In this document: positions 8,293-16,876 of the stretch, piece after piece
How positions within the stretch are numbered: the first letter of the stretch is position 1
Layout of the letters: each line of letters opens with the position of its first letter
Assembly (NCBI RefSeq): GCF_900111565.1
Contig: NZ_FOIK01000002.1
Span: 248,001 to 312,000, forward strand
Reading direction: 5' to 3'
Source: Paenibacillus sp. NFR01
Lineage (GTDB): Bacteria > Bacillota > Bacilli > Paenibacillales > Paenibacillaceae
Length of the DNA: 64,000 nucleotides
The notes under the pieces: model-generated
Databases searched by the model: none
Told to the model about the DNA's origin: nothing
The model's input: only the letters and a program-made list of their open reading frames with translations
Position numbers and translations under genes: made by a program

Positions 8293-9893
8293 AAAAAGTG
8301 ATGCTGGTCGACGACGAAATTTCAATCCGGGAGAATATCCGGGACTGCGTCAATTGGGAAAAGGAAGGGTTCATTTACTGCGGCGACGCCCCGGACGGCG
8401 AAGTGGCGCTGCCGCTGATTGAGGAGTGGTCGCCCGACATTCTGATTACCGATATCAAAATGCCCTTCATGAACGGGCTGGAGCTCAGCTCGGTTGTCAG
8501 ACAGCGCATGCCCGAAACAAAGATCATCATTTTAAGCGGGCACGATGATTTCCAATATGCGCAGAAAGCGCTGCGCCTGGGCGTCGAAGACTACTGCCTG
8601 AAACCGGTCAGTTCGGCGGATCTGGTCGGACTGCTCCATGCCGCAAGCGCTCAGATCGACAAGGAGCGGGAAGCTCGGCGGATGGAAGCCTATACGCCGG
8701 GTAAGCTGCTGGCCGATTTGTGCGGCGGACTGATCGGAACCGCAGCCGCGATCGAAGCGGCGGCACAGCTCGATATGCCGTTATCCGCCTCTTGCTATGC
8801 CGTGGCGATCTTTGCCGTCCATGGGGTCGGTCCGCAGCAGCCGGAGCCTGCTCCGTCAAACCTCGGGCTACTGGAAGAAACGCTTGGGGAGCGGCTGCGC
8901 ATGGCCGGAGACGGTTACGTCTTCAAGCGTAGCCGCTCGGAGACCGTCTGGATCGTCAAAGGAAACCATCCCGGCAAGCTGACCGGACTGCTGGAGAAGG
9001 ACGGCGCGCAAATCGCCGCCGAACTCGGCAATTCATTCGGTTGTGAGGTGACCATCAGCACCGGTAGCGCCAAGGAACGGCTGCTGGGTGTCCATCTCTC
9101 CTATCTCGAAGCAGAGGAGAATCTGGTATGGAGGCGTATGGCGCGGCAAAATAAAAGCTCGCTGTTCGAATCTTCGCTGAATGCCGACTCGCAGGCAGTA
9201 TTGCTGGACCGCAATCAGATTGTCGATTTCATGAAAGTCGGAAGCGCCGCGGAGGCGCCGGCCTTTCTGCAGACGTTTACGGCTGCATTTGACCGAATCA
9301 ATTGGAACTCCATGTATGCTTTTTATTTGATCAACGATTTGACGCTTGAACTGGTGCATTCAGCCAACCTGACCTTTCAACCGGCTGAAAATCCCGCTGC
9401 ACTTGTTCAATCGCTTCAGCCTGCAATCCGGAAAATAACGAATGTGCAGGATGGCATCCGCTATTTACGGCAGCTGCTGGAGCGGCTGTGGCAGTGGCGT
9501 TATGAAGGTGCGGGCAAATACAGCGAGTTGCTGAGCAAGGTGAAGCTGCATATCCGTGAGAATTATGCCGACGATCAGCTTTCGCTGAACGAGATTTCCA
9601 GGCAAATCGGGGTTAGTTCCAGCCATCTGAGTAAAATATTCAGCCAGGAAACCGGACAGACGATGACTGAATATTTGACGGCAACCCGGATCGCCAAAGC
9701 GAAGGAACTGCTGAAGACGACCAATTGCAAAACGCTTGAGATTGCCTACAGAGTGGGATATAACGATCAGCATTACTTTTCCAATTTGTTCAAAAAAATC
9801 ACCGGCATGACACCGATCGAATATCGGAAGCAAGGCCTGTACCAGCCCCAGGGCGGACAGCCGGGAGAGAGAGGGAATACCGCCGATGGTTAA
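8289..9893 (+). CDS. Response regulator, YesN type, with AraC-family DNA-binding domain
   Basis: This is a 534-residue regulator. The N-terminal receiver domain has acidic pocket residues Asp8/Asp9, phospho-acceptor Asp55 in LITDIKMPFMNG and the conserved Lys in CLKPV near residue 104. A poorly conserved middle region (about 140-420) follows. The C-terminal domain has two helix-turn-helix motifs of AraC type: LSLNEISRQIGVSSSHLSKIF and, further on, IAYRVGYNDQHYFSNLFKK. It is the partner of the preceding kinase (4-bp overlap). It probably activates the ytf-type importer and perhaps the edge hydrolase. Its stop overlaps the start of the next gene by 8 bp. Confidence 0.93.
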   Translation: MKKVMLVDDEISIRENIRDCVNWEKEGFIYCGDAPDGEVALPLIEEWSPDILITDIKMPFMNGLELSSVVRQRMPETKIIILSGHDDFQYAQKALRLGVEDYCLKPVSSADLVGLLHAASAQIDKEREARRMEAYTPGKLLADLCGGLIGTAAAIEAAAQLDMPLSASCYAVAIFAVHGVGPQQPEPAPSNLGLLEETLGERLRMAGDGYVFKRSRSETVWIVKGNHPGKLTGLLEKDGAQIAAELGNSFGCEVTISTGSAKERLLGVHLSYLEAEENLVWRRMARQNKSSLFESSLNADSQAVLLDRNQIVDFMKVGSAAEAPAFLQTFTAAFDRINWNSMYAFYLINDLTLELVHSANLTFQPAENPAALVQSLQPAIRKITNVQDGIRYLRQLLERLWQWRYEGAGKYSELLSKVKLHIRENYADDQLSLNEISRQIGVSSSHLSKIFSQETGQTMTEYLTATRIAKAKELLKTTNCKTLEIAYRVGYNDQHYFSNLFKKITGMTPIEYRKQGLYQPQGGQPGERGNTADG

Positions 9894-10851
9894 GCCGGGC
9901 AACCATTGCACAGGATCACTGTTCTTCCTGCTGATTGCCGCCCTCCTGATAAGCGGATGCGGCAGCGGAGGGAACAGCGGAGCGGCGCAAGCTTTGGGCG
10001 GCGTCAAGGCCACTCCCGCCGCATCCGGGAGCGGCGATCCCTTAACCTTCGGCATCATCTACCCGATGGTGAACCCCACCTACGAGACCATCACGGAGAA
10101 TGCGGAAACAGCGGCTTCCCTGCGTAACGTACGCCTGCTTGTGCAGGCGCCAGACGAGGCTAATCTGGAGCAGCAAATCCGCATCATGGAAATGATGATC
10201 AAGCAAGGCGTGGACGGCATCGCCATCGACCCGGTCGATTCCGACGCGATTATCCCTGTAATCAACAAAGCCCGGGACCGCGGGATTCCCGTCGTCTGCT
10301 TTGAGTCCGATTCGCCGGACAGCCGAAGGATCGCCTTTATCGGAGCGGATAATTACAAGACTGGAGAGGTTATCGGAAGCACCGTCGACCGGCTGCTTCA
10401 AGGCAGGGGAATGATTCTGGTGGAGAACGGCATGCCCCATATGCTCGGGCTTGGCGAAAGGCAGAAAGGGCTACTCGATTATTTGCTGCATAACACAAAA
10501 ATCGATGTCCTTGAAACGCAAAACAATGATGGAAGCGAAGCAGGCGCAACCGAACAATTGGAAGCCATGATTGAAAGGCATCCCCATTTCAGCGCATTGA
10601 TCAGCCTGGACTTCGTTTCCAGCGCCAGCTCGATCCTGATCTGGAAGGCCAAAGGGCTCAAGCGGATCAACGTCGCCCTTGGACTCACTCCTGATGTCAA
10701 GCAATCACTGAATAATGGACAAATCAGCGGTATTATTTCACAAAATGAGCAGCACTGGGGCGAGTCGATTATCGCTACTCTGCTGAAAGCGGCCTCAGGC
10801 TTCACAGTCCCCGAATTTGTCGATACGGGCATTACCGAAATTTATCCTTAA
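9886..10851 (+). CDS. Sugar-binding lipoprotein encoded with the two-component system
   Basis: This 321-residue protein belongs to the type 1 periplasmic binding protein family (Peripla_BP_4/RbsB-like). The signal peptide has a lipobox LISGC (Cys25). The fold is marked by LTFGIIYPMVNPTYETI, MMIKQGVDGIAIDPVDSDAI and the conserved VDTGITEIYP end. It overlaps the regulator gene by 8 bp, so it is made together with the kinase and regulator and not with the permeases. This resembles known arrangements in Clostridium where a binding protein (XylFII) docks on a LytS-type kinase to sense xylose. A sensing role is therefore more likely than transport; that is inference. Confidence 0.82.
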   Translation: MVKPGNHCTGSLFFLLIAALLISGCGSGGNSGAAQALGGVKATPAASGSGDPLTFGIIYPMVNPTYETITENAETAASLRNVRLLVQAPDEANLEQQIRIMEMMIKQGVDGIAIDPVDSDAIIPVINKARDRGIPVVCFESDSPDSRRIAFIGADNYKTGEVIGSTVDRLLQGRGMILVENGMPHMLGLGERQKGLLDYLLHNTKIDVLETQNNDGSEAGATEQLEAMIERHPHFSALISLDFVSSASSILIWKAKGLKRINVALGLTPDVKQSLNNGQISGIISQNEQHWGESIIATLLKAASGFTVPEFVDTGITEIYP

Positions 10852-10859
10852 GCGTAAGC

Positions 10860-10891
10860 AAGCGGCAGTCCCCGGACCGGGGCTGCCGCTT
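10860..10891. terminator. Strong hairpin between converging genes
   Basis: AAGCGGCAG pairs exactly with CTGCCGCTT around a CCCCGG/CCGGGG core, just after the lipoprotein stop. There is no proper T-run, so termination efficiency is uncertain. Confidence 0.55.
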
Positions 10892-10979
10892 AGAAATTTC
10901 AGGCGATACGAACGATCTGCCGTGAATTGTTGCAAATTTATGTTGCGGCCTGTCTGAAAATATAAAAGCCCTGAACCCT

Positions 10980-11612
10980 CTAATGGGCCAGCGCTTCTTC
11001 GGTAATGCGTTTAATATCGATCGGAGATAAGGTTTCCTCGTTGACCATGTCCGGCAGGATATGGGTCAGGAAATAATCCACGCACTTCAAATTGATGTTT
11101 TTGATCTTGATGATCGCGTTGCGGTACATCACCACAAATTCCTTCTCCGTATTCCCCCGCTGAATTTCGGCAAAAGCCTCGTAAACCTGATCCAACTTGT
11201 CCGCCACCTCAAGGATCAGCCCTTCCAGCGAATTGTCCTTTCCTTCACGCAATTGCTGATAAAAAATACTTTTGAACTCCTCCGGGATATGCTCCTCGAT
11301 AAAATTGTTGATCATTCCCTCTTCCACCTGCTGGATCAGCGAACGAAGCTGCAAGGAGGAATGTTTCACCGGCGTTTTGATGTCTCCGATAAATATTTCT
11401 CCGTAGTCGTGACTGCTTGTAATCTCATAGAGCTTTTTCCAGTCGATGACCGCTCCGCCGTGTTTCTCCTCGATGTCCGCAAGCGTTTTGGCATACTGCA
11501 CAACCTTCCAGGAATGGGCGGCGACGCTATGTTCCTCGAATTTGAATTTGCCCGGGCAACGGATCATCCGTTCCAAGCCGTTCAGCGAGCGAAAATACTG
11601 ATGAATTCCCAT
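10980..11612 (-). CDS. HD-domain hydrolase, YfbR/HDDC2 type (probable 5'-deoxynucleotidase)
   Basis: This 210-residue protein starts at MGIHQYFRSL. The ATG at 11612 has a GAGGAGG site, whereas the extra 18 codons upstream lack one. HD-superfamily metal ligands appear in order: EEHSVAAHSWKV (first His), SHDYGEIFIGDI (His-Asp pair) and LEVADKLDQVYEA (last Asp). This arrangement is typical of the YfbR/YfdR group, which removes phosphate from 5'-deoxynucleotides, but the substrate here is not proven. It stands alone, converging with the sugar-sensing operon. Confidence 0.75.
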   Translation of the reverse strand: MGIHQYFRSLNGLERMIRCPGKFKFEEHSVAAHSWKVVQYAKTLADIEEKHGGAVIDWKKLYEITSSHDYGEIFIGDIKTPVKHSSLQLRSLIQQVEEGMINNFIEEHIPEEFKSIFYQQLREGKDNSLEGLILEVADKLDQVYEAFAEIQRGNTEKEFVVMYRNAIIKIKNINLKCVDYFLTHILPDMVNEETLSPIDIKRITEEALAH

Positions 11613-11874
11613 CGGTTGCTCCTCCTCTGTCGCATATGCTGTTGATGTTTTGAGTGGAAGTGGCAACTCCAGTATAAACGGCGACTGTTAAGCACGGATT
11701 AAGCCGATGTTAACGCCGTTGGCTCCGTTTTTTACTAAACCCCGCCTTGCAGCGGAAGTCTCCCCCGACTTTGGTCCGGTGCAAAGAACGGTCTCGGGCC
11801 CGTTTTGATGGAGCCGGTTCCGCCGTACAATTAAGACATCAAATACGGAACAATCCTAAAGGAGAGAGTTAACC

Positions 11875-12093
11875 ATGAAAAAACTGTACCGTTCGCAAAG
11901 CGATAAAATGCTTACCGGCTTATGCGGAGGCATCGCCCGAGCCCTGAATATCGACACGACGCTGATCCGCCTGCTCGTAGCCGCCGCCGCATTTTTTAGC
12001 TTCGGAACAGTAGCTATCCTCTATGTCATCGCCAGCGTAATCGTGCCGAAGGAAACCTATGGCAGCGTGGGCAGCGATTACGACTTTTATTAA
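11875..12093 (+). CDS. PspC-domain membrane protein
   Basis: This 72-residue protein is a single PspC domain: KKLYRSQSDKMLTGLCGGIA, DTTLIRLLVAAAAFF and one clear membrane span (about residues 33-58). It starts after a GGAGAGAG site. PspC-type proteins help organise envelope-stress responses at the membrane. The pspA homologue begins 27 bp downstream, so the two very likely share a transcript. No clear sigma-specific promoter could be assigned in the upstream 260 bp. Confidence 0.85.
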   Translation: MKKLYRSQSDKMLTGLCGGIARALNIDTTLIRLLVAAAAFFSFGTVAILYVIASVIVPKETYGSVGSDYDFY

Positions 12094-12120
12094 GAAACCA
12101 ACTTAAAGGAGAAATGTAAA

Positions 12121-12795
12121 ATGAGTATATTTCAACGCATTGCCACATTGACGAAGGCCGCTATTAACGAAGGTTTGAACAAGCTGGAAGACCCGATTCT
12201 GATGACCGGGCAGTATCTGCGTGATCTGGACGATAAAATTGCCGGAGCCGAAAGCAAGCAACGGGAGCTTACCGCAGCGGCAGCCCTGCTGGAACGCCGC
12301 CATACCGACAACCTGGCGCTTGCCGAACACTGCGAAGCAGATGCGGTTACCGCCATGCGGGAAGGCAATGAGCCGGCGGCCCGCGCTGCGCTTGAAGCTA
12401 AATTGCGGTACTTGGAAACCGCGCAAACATCGCTTGCGTCGCTGGAGCAAACACGGAGCACCCTGGCAGCGCTGGAAGTGGATTTGGCCCATGCCAAAGC
12501 AGAGTTCGAACGCCTCAAAGCGAAACGGGCCGAGCTTACCGAGCGTGCCCGCAAAGCCGCGGAACTGGCCAAACAAGCTGCACCGCAGGGCGAACGTTAT
12601 GGTCAGCCCGGTGCTTACGGTTATCCGCTGCACACCGGTTCCGCTTCCCGCGGATTTGAGCGGATGGAGAACAAGATCAATGAATGGGAGAGCCATGCCG
12701 AAGTGTCTGCAAAACGTTACGGCAGCATCGACCCTGCAATGAACAGCGCAGTGGAAGCCGAACTGGAGCGCCTGCGCCAGCGTAAATCGGAATAA
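12121..12795 (+). CDS. pspA: PspA/IM30 family envelope-stress protein
   Basis: This 224-residue, mostly helical protein begins with the family pattern MSIFQRIATLTKAAINEGLNK, DPILMTGQYLRDLDDKI. A long coiled coil rich in Ala, Glu and Lys follows to about residue 155. A Gly/Tyr/Pro stretch (GERYGQPGAYGYP) then breaks the coiled coil before a final helix. PspA proteins coat the inner face of damaged membrane and are ESCRT-III relatives. It is co-transcribed with the PspC-domain gene and followed by a strong terminator. Confidence 0.88.
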   Translation: MSIFQRIATLTKAAINEGLNKLEDPILMTGQYLRDLDDKIAGAESKQRELTAAAALLERRHTDNLALAEHCEADAVTAMREGNEPAARAALEAKLRYLETAQTSLASLEQTRSTLAALEVDLAHAKAEFERLKAKRAELTERARKAAELAKQAAPQGERYGQPGAYGYPLHTGSASRGFERMENKINEWESHAEVSAKRYGSIDPAMNSAVEAELERLRQRKSE

Positions 12796-12833
12796 GGCCC
12801 GGCAAGGTGAGATAGCTAACGCTTAACCAAAAA

Positions 12834-12882
12834 GAAAAAAGGATGAATTCCGGCTGAACATCGCCCGGATTCATCCTTTTTT
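12834..12882. terminator. Rho-independent terminator, bidirectional
   Basis: AAAAAAGGATGAAT(T)CCGG pairs with CCGGATTCATCCTTTTTT. It separates the converging pspA and yhaM genes and serves both. Confidence 0.93.
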
Positions 12883-12968
12883 GGGTTATTGCATTAGAGC
12901 TACGGCTTCGGAGCCTGCCAATATCCTGAAGGGCTCCGAAGTCATGTCATCGTTTTCCTGGGAGTTTG

Positions 12969-13925
12969 TTAAAACTTCATCCGGTAGACCGCCTTATTCT
13001 CCAGCCCGCGGATAAACGGCGTCCATTCTTCCGTTTCGGGCGTGGTATCCAGCGCATCCTCGACCATTTGCAGCTTGGCGTCCATCGCATCGATATGATG
13101 CAGCGCTACCGCCTCAGCGGTCTGAGGCTGAACCGGGCTGCCCCATTCGCCGAGATTATGATGCGACAGCACCAGATGCTGCAGCGCCATAACCTTCTCA
13201 CCGTCCGGATCGAGACCGAGGCGGATAGCCGCTTCCGTGATCCAGTTGGCTGCCATGGCAATATGCCCGATCAATTTACCTTGATTGCTGTAATCGGAGA
13301 CGATGCCGAATTGGGAGATCATTTCTTCCGGTTTGGCGATGTCATGCAGAATAATACCTGCGCGCATTAAATCAGGGTTCAGGAATGGCCGCTGCTTGCA
13401 GAGGAATTCGCCGATTTCCAGCATCCGCACCATGTGATAGGCGAGTCCCGCAAAATAGGCATGGTGATGCGTTTTGGCCGCCGGATAGTGCATCAGCTTC
13501 TCCTCCACTTTCTTGACGCAAAAGGAGACGATATCGGCGATTTCCCGATCAGCAATGCCGGAGATCGCCGATTGGATCGTATAGATCAGATCCACCGGAC
13601 GAATCGGTGCGGCACGGATGAACTCAGTCATCGACACCCCGTCCTCTTCGGTCGCCAAACGGATCTTGGTAATTTTGATCTGCAGCTTCTCGCGGTATAA
13701 ATGTGCCAGGCCGCGCACCTTCACTAACGCCATCGGAAAAAAGGTTTCTTTATCGGTGGTGCTTACATCCCAGTATTTGGCCGGCAGCTGTCCGGTGGAA
13801 TCGCCAAGGACGATATCAAAATAATCTTTCGGAGGATTGCCGTTGGTTTGTTTGACCGCCAGCTCGCGCAGCAGGTAAAAACCCGTGAATTCATCCTGCG
13901 GAGATAGCTGTTTAATTAATGTCAT
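12969..13925 (-). CDS. yhaM: 3'-5' exoribonuclease YhaM
   Basis: This 318-residue protein has the two-domain YhaM layout. An N-terminal OB-fold nucleic-acid-binding domain (GFYLLRELAVKQTNGNPPKD to about residue 90) is followed by an HD hydrolase domain with KTHHHAYFAGLAYHMVRM and AGIILHDIAKPEEM. YhaM degrades RNA and single-stranded DNA from the 3' end in a metal-dependent manner. The length matches the B. subtilis enzyme. It is monocistronic, with pspA converging on its 3' side. Confidence 0.93.
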   Translation of the reverse strand: MTLIKQLSPQDEFTGFYLLRELAVKQTNGNPPKDYFDIVLGDSTGQLPAKYWDVSTTDKETFFPMALVKVRGLAHLYREKLQIKITKIRLATEEDGVSMTEFIRAAPIRPVDLIYTIQSAISGIADREIADIVSFCVKKVEEKLMHYPAAKTHHHAYFAGLAYHMVRMLEIGEFLCKQRPFLNPDLMRAGIILHDIAKPEEMISQFGIVSDYSNQGKLIGHIAMAANWITEAAIRLGLDPDGEKVMALQHLVLSHHNLGEWGSPVQPQTAEAVALHHIDAMDAKLQMVEDALDTTPETEEWTPFIRGLENKAVYRMKF

Positions 13926-14050
13926 TGATGTGCCTCCCGTAACTGGCAGATTGTCGTCTGCCTAATATATTAAATTTAGACATTTGCCTCCGAAAACCCT
14001 TCAAATTACTATACGGGCACTTTTATTAAATAAGTCCTGGCAGGTATGAA

Positions 14051-14101
14051 CAAAAAAAAGGGGATACCCCCACCACATCTGTGGCTAAAGGATATCCCCT
14101 T
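14051..14101 (-). terminator. Rho-independent terminator of the FMN-binding protein gene
   Basis: AAGGGGATA and TATCCCCTT pair around a loop that includes a second small stem (CCACA/TGTGG). An eight-base A-run at 14052-14059 reads as the T-tail on the minus strand. Confidence 0.88.
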
Positions 14102-14119
14102 GATGCCTATCTGGAAAAC

Positions 14120-16369
14120 TTATTTGCCTGCGGTTTCCAATGCAGCGTTAATTGCTTCTACCACTTTAGCGGAGACAGCTTTTTCTGCATCGTTGGCACC
14201 GAACGCTGCCGGACGGTATCCGTATTTATGCAGGGAGAATCCGTTCGATGTCGTTTCGATTTCTGTTTTAACTGCTTTTTCAGCTGCTGTCAGCTGATCG
14301 GCTGTTTTAATCTTGCCGGTTGCATCCATATAGTAAACAACCATAGTCAATGGCAAGCCGTATTTGGTGGTTACCATAACGTTAACGGATTTATCAGCGC
14401 TAACGCCGATGAATGTACCGTCAAAATATGCGGCTTTGTTTGTTTCTACAACTTCTGCTTTGCCGTAAGCTCTGTCAACAGCTGTTTTGAAGCCGGTGCT
14501 GCTGCTGGTTGCGCCGGATACGGCGTCAACGGAAGCTGCGCCTTCTCTTGTGCCTGCATTCAGGATGTTTGCAGTCAGGACCGGGATCGCTTTGATAACT
14601 TCAGCATAAGCGGTTTTGCCTTTGTCAACCATGTCCATACCGACACGGGTCAGAGCAAGCTTAACGATGGTGCCGTTACGCAGGGTAACGTCGGCTCTGT
14701 TTGTACCTTTGTCATACGCATCGCCATAAGCGGTGAATGTGCCGTCTTTGTATGCGCCTTGAACTTTGGAAGCATTGGTCAAAGCATCGGCCAGGGCGGC
14801 TTTAGCTGCTTTGGACAGCGCTTCTTGCCCAATGATATCGGTGAAGTTAACGCCTTTGTCAAGCAATCCTGCAGTCAGTTGATCCACCAGCGTTTTTTGG
14901 TCGGCGGTCAGCTTGTCGGCAGCGATGATTTTGCCGTCGGTTCCGAACAGGCCCAGTTTCACGGCGGTTACTTTATCACCGGCAACGGTTACGATCAGTT
15001 GGATCTTGGATTGGTTGTCTACGCCCAGGAAAATACCGTCAAAGTATTGGCCTGCTGTAGGTACTTTCAAAGCTTTTTCGAATGCGCGTTGTACGGCCAG
15101 GTTCCAGCCGTGGCTGCTTTCGGTTGCGCCGGAAATTCCGTCGACTTTTTCGTCATAATTAGCGATATAAGAGCCGTTCGCCAGCAGTTTCGCAGTCATT
15201 GGAGCGTTTGCTTTAACAACTTCTGCATAAGCTGTGTTACCTTTGTCGATCAAGTCAGTTCCAAGTCTGTACAGCTTCACGTCTACCAGCTTGCCGTTGC
15301 GGATAACGATGTCTGCGCGTTCTTCGCCTACGCTTCTTCCGTCGCCGTAAGCGGAGTAGAATCCGTCAACATAAGCGGAGTTGTTGTTCACACTTGCATT
15401 TTGCTCAGCATCCCAGAACGCGTTGATAGCCGCTTTGGAGTCTGCTTCAAAACCAGTTACCAGTTTTGCGGAAGATCCGCCGGCCAGAAGCGCAGGCGTG
15501 ATTGCCGCTACTGCTGCGGATTGCGCGGCAGTGAATGCTTTTTCTTCAACGATGTTGCCTTTGGCATCGATCGGGTACAGCTTCACGCCAGTCAGCTTGT
15601 TGGCTTCGTACGTAGCAAACACCGCGTATTTGCCTTCAGGGTCAACGCCCATATGCATGCCGTCGAAGTAAACTTCGCCAGCCGGTTTTACTTTGAGCGA
15701 TCTTTCGAAAGCTCTGTCTACAGCCAGTTTCCAGCCCGGAGTGGAGCGGGTTGCGCCGGATACGGCGTCAACTGCGGCAGCGCCTTCTCTGGTTTTGCCC
15801 ATCAGTCTGTCAGTCATCAGCTTGTAGGCATTCCACAGGCCGCTGTAATTCTCGCGAACGTTGCGGTCCAGAAGTTTCGGACTTGTTCTCATCAGCTCGA
15901 TCGCTGCGATTTTTCCGGATTTAATGGTTACCTTAACGCCTTCGGTGCCTTTGGTATTGGCTTCGCCGTAAGCGACATATACGCCGTCTTGGTATACATT
16001 CTTTGTAACTGTAGCCGGTTTAGCGGTTGCCTTAGGAGTAGCTTTTGGTGTTGCTGCAGGTTTTACAGTTGCTTTAGGTGTTGCTGCAGGTTTTGCAGTC
16101 GCTTTTGGTGTTGCAGTCGGTTTTACCGTTGGTTTTACGGTTGGTTTTACCGTCGGTTTTGCAGTTGGTTTTGCAGTCGCTTTTGGTGTAGCCGCCGGTT
16201 TTGCAGTGGCTTTAGGCGTTGCTGCAGGCTTTGCAGTTGCAGCCGGTTCTTCTTCAGAAGCGGCGGATACCGCGTCAACCTTCAGATTCAATGCCGGTGC
16301 CTGAATGGTGTAAGCGAACGGCGCCAACAGCAGAGCCGCGCTGACAGTCAATGTAATTAGTTTTTTCAA
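14120..16369 (-). CDS. Large secreted protein with three FMN-binding domains carrying SGAT flavinylation motifs
   Basis: This is a 749-residue exported protein. The signal peptide is MKKLITLTVSAALLLAPFAY and onwards to about residue 28, with no lipobox. A low-complexity linker of TPKATAKP/TAKPTVKP units follows (about 40-115) and could span the cell wall. Then come three alternating pairs of domains: an FMN_bind-type domain (DGxYxAYGD, RADVxxRNGK) ending in D-x-x-S-G-A-T, and a related domain (YFDGxFxGVD, KLTAxQK) without that motif. The threonines are Thr207, Thr416 and Thr621. In NqrC, RnfG and Gram-positive electron-transfer proteins, ApbE attaches FMN to this Thr. No sortase motif was seen, and no apbE gene is in the window. 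Electron transfer outside the cell is inferred. Confidence 0.8.
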   Translation of the reverse strand: MKKLITLTVSAALLLAPFAYTIQAPALNLKVDAVSAASEEEPAATAKPAATPKATAKPAATPKATAKPTAKPTVKPTVKPTVKPTATPKATAKPAATPKATVKPAATPKATPKATAKPATVTKNVYQDGVYVAYGEANTKGTEGVKVTIKSGKIAAIELMRTSPKLLDRNVRENYSGLWNAYKLMTDRLMGKTREGAAAVDAVSGATRSTPGWKLAVDRAFERSLKVKPAGEVYFDGMHMGVDPEGKYAVFATYEANKLTGVKLYPIDAKGNIVEEKAFTAAQSAAVAAITPALLAGGSSAKLVTGFEADSKAAINAFWDAEQNASVNNNSAYVDGFYSAYGDGRSVGEERADIVIRNGKLVDVKLYRLGTDLIDKGNTAYAEVVKANAPMTAKLLANGSYIANYDEKVDGISGATESSHGWNLAVQRAFEKALKVPTAGQYFDGIFLGVDNQSKIQLIVTVAGDKVTAVKLGLFGTDGKIIAADKLTADQKTLVDQLTAGLLDKGVNFTDIIGQEALSKAAKAALADALTNASKVQGAYKDGTFTAYGDAYDKGTNRADVTLRNGTIVKLALTRVGMDMVDKGKTAYAEVIKAIPVLTANILNAGTREGAASVDAVSGATSSSTGFKTAVDRAYGKAEVVETNKAAYFDGTFIGVSADKSVNVMVTTKYGLPLTMVVYYMDATGKIKTADQLTAAEKAVKTEIETTSNGFSLHKYGYRPAAFGANDAEKAVSAKVVEAINAALETAGK

Positions 16370-16523
16370 TGCGATTTCTCCTTTGCCATAACCCCAGAAA
16401 TATGTAGCCCTTTATTGCAATCCTTGCTCATCGTGCTCTCCAACCCCTTCTTATAAAAGAGCGCACGCTCCTTCATAAGATCTCATCCCCCCTCTCCCGA
16501 ACCGATTCGGATTCTATTCACGG

Positions 16524-16552
16524 ATAACATAGACATAAGATTTGCCATTCAA
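16524..16552 (-). promoter_or_regulatory. Sigma-A-type promoter for the FMN-binding protein gene
   Basis: On the minus strand, TTGAAT (16547-16552) and TGTTAT (16524-16529) are separated by 17 bp. The predicted start lies near 16517, leaving about 148 nt of 5' leader. Confidence 0.65.
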
Positions 16553-16560
16553 GCCCTAAG

Positions 16561-16616
16561 GTGAAATAAATCGCATAAACAGTGAAAAAATTCACATTAA
16601 TGGTGAAACAATTCAC
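16561..16616 (-). promoter_or_regulatory. Three GTGAA(N4)TTCAC boxes at 21-bp spacing, FNR- or Rex-like
   Basis: GTGAAACAATTCAC (16603-16616) and GTGAAAAAATTCAC (16582-16595) are near-perfect palindromes. GTGAAATAAATCGC (16561-16574) is a decayed third copy. The centres are exactly 21 bp apart. The core fits both TGTGA-N6-TCACA (FNR/CRP family) and TTGTGAA-N4-TTCACAA (Rex). Relative to the predicted start their centres fall near -50, -71 and -92. Confidence 0.6.
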
Positions 16617-16876
16617 AAAGGGCAATAGCAAACTCATGCAGGTAATTTATGGCTTGATATTATCAAATTAAAGATTATTTTTGCTGTATATAAAATCACA
16701 GGCCCTATAAAAAATATCACTATTTGCCTTTTACCTCAAAAAAATAGTTAACCAAACTCTCGTATTCTCCTGATATCTCCTATTTTTGGGAATGATGTGA
16801 TTCAACCAACAGCGGTGAACGGGAATGTCATGGTAATTTAAAGAAATGTCCATTTCATTGAGAAGGGAGATTTCAG

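Larger units (their letters stand above)
16370..16876. other. 507-bp intergenic region between the FMN-binding protein and hemH
   Basis: This AT-rich divergent region holds a sigma-A-like minus promoter (16524-16552), three spaced inverted-repeat boxes (16561-16616) and a perfect palindrome TTGATA-T-TATCAA (16654-16666). No gene was seen. The hemH promoter could not be placed with confidence. Confidence 0.7.

Noticed and set aside
14081..16360. 759-codon plus-strand ORF opposite the FMN-binding protein
   Set aside because: It is a shadow of repetitive codon usage in the real gene; rich in Cys, Phe and Ser with no domain, and no ribosome binding site at its start.
16654..16666. TTGATA-T-TATCAA as an E. 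coli-type FNR box
   Set aside because: The spacing between half sites is 3 and not 4, and the promoter it would serve could not be found.
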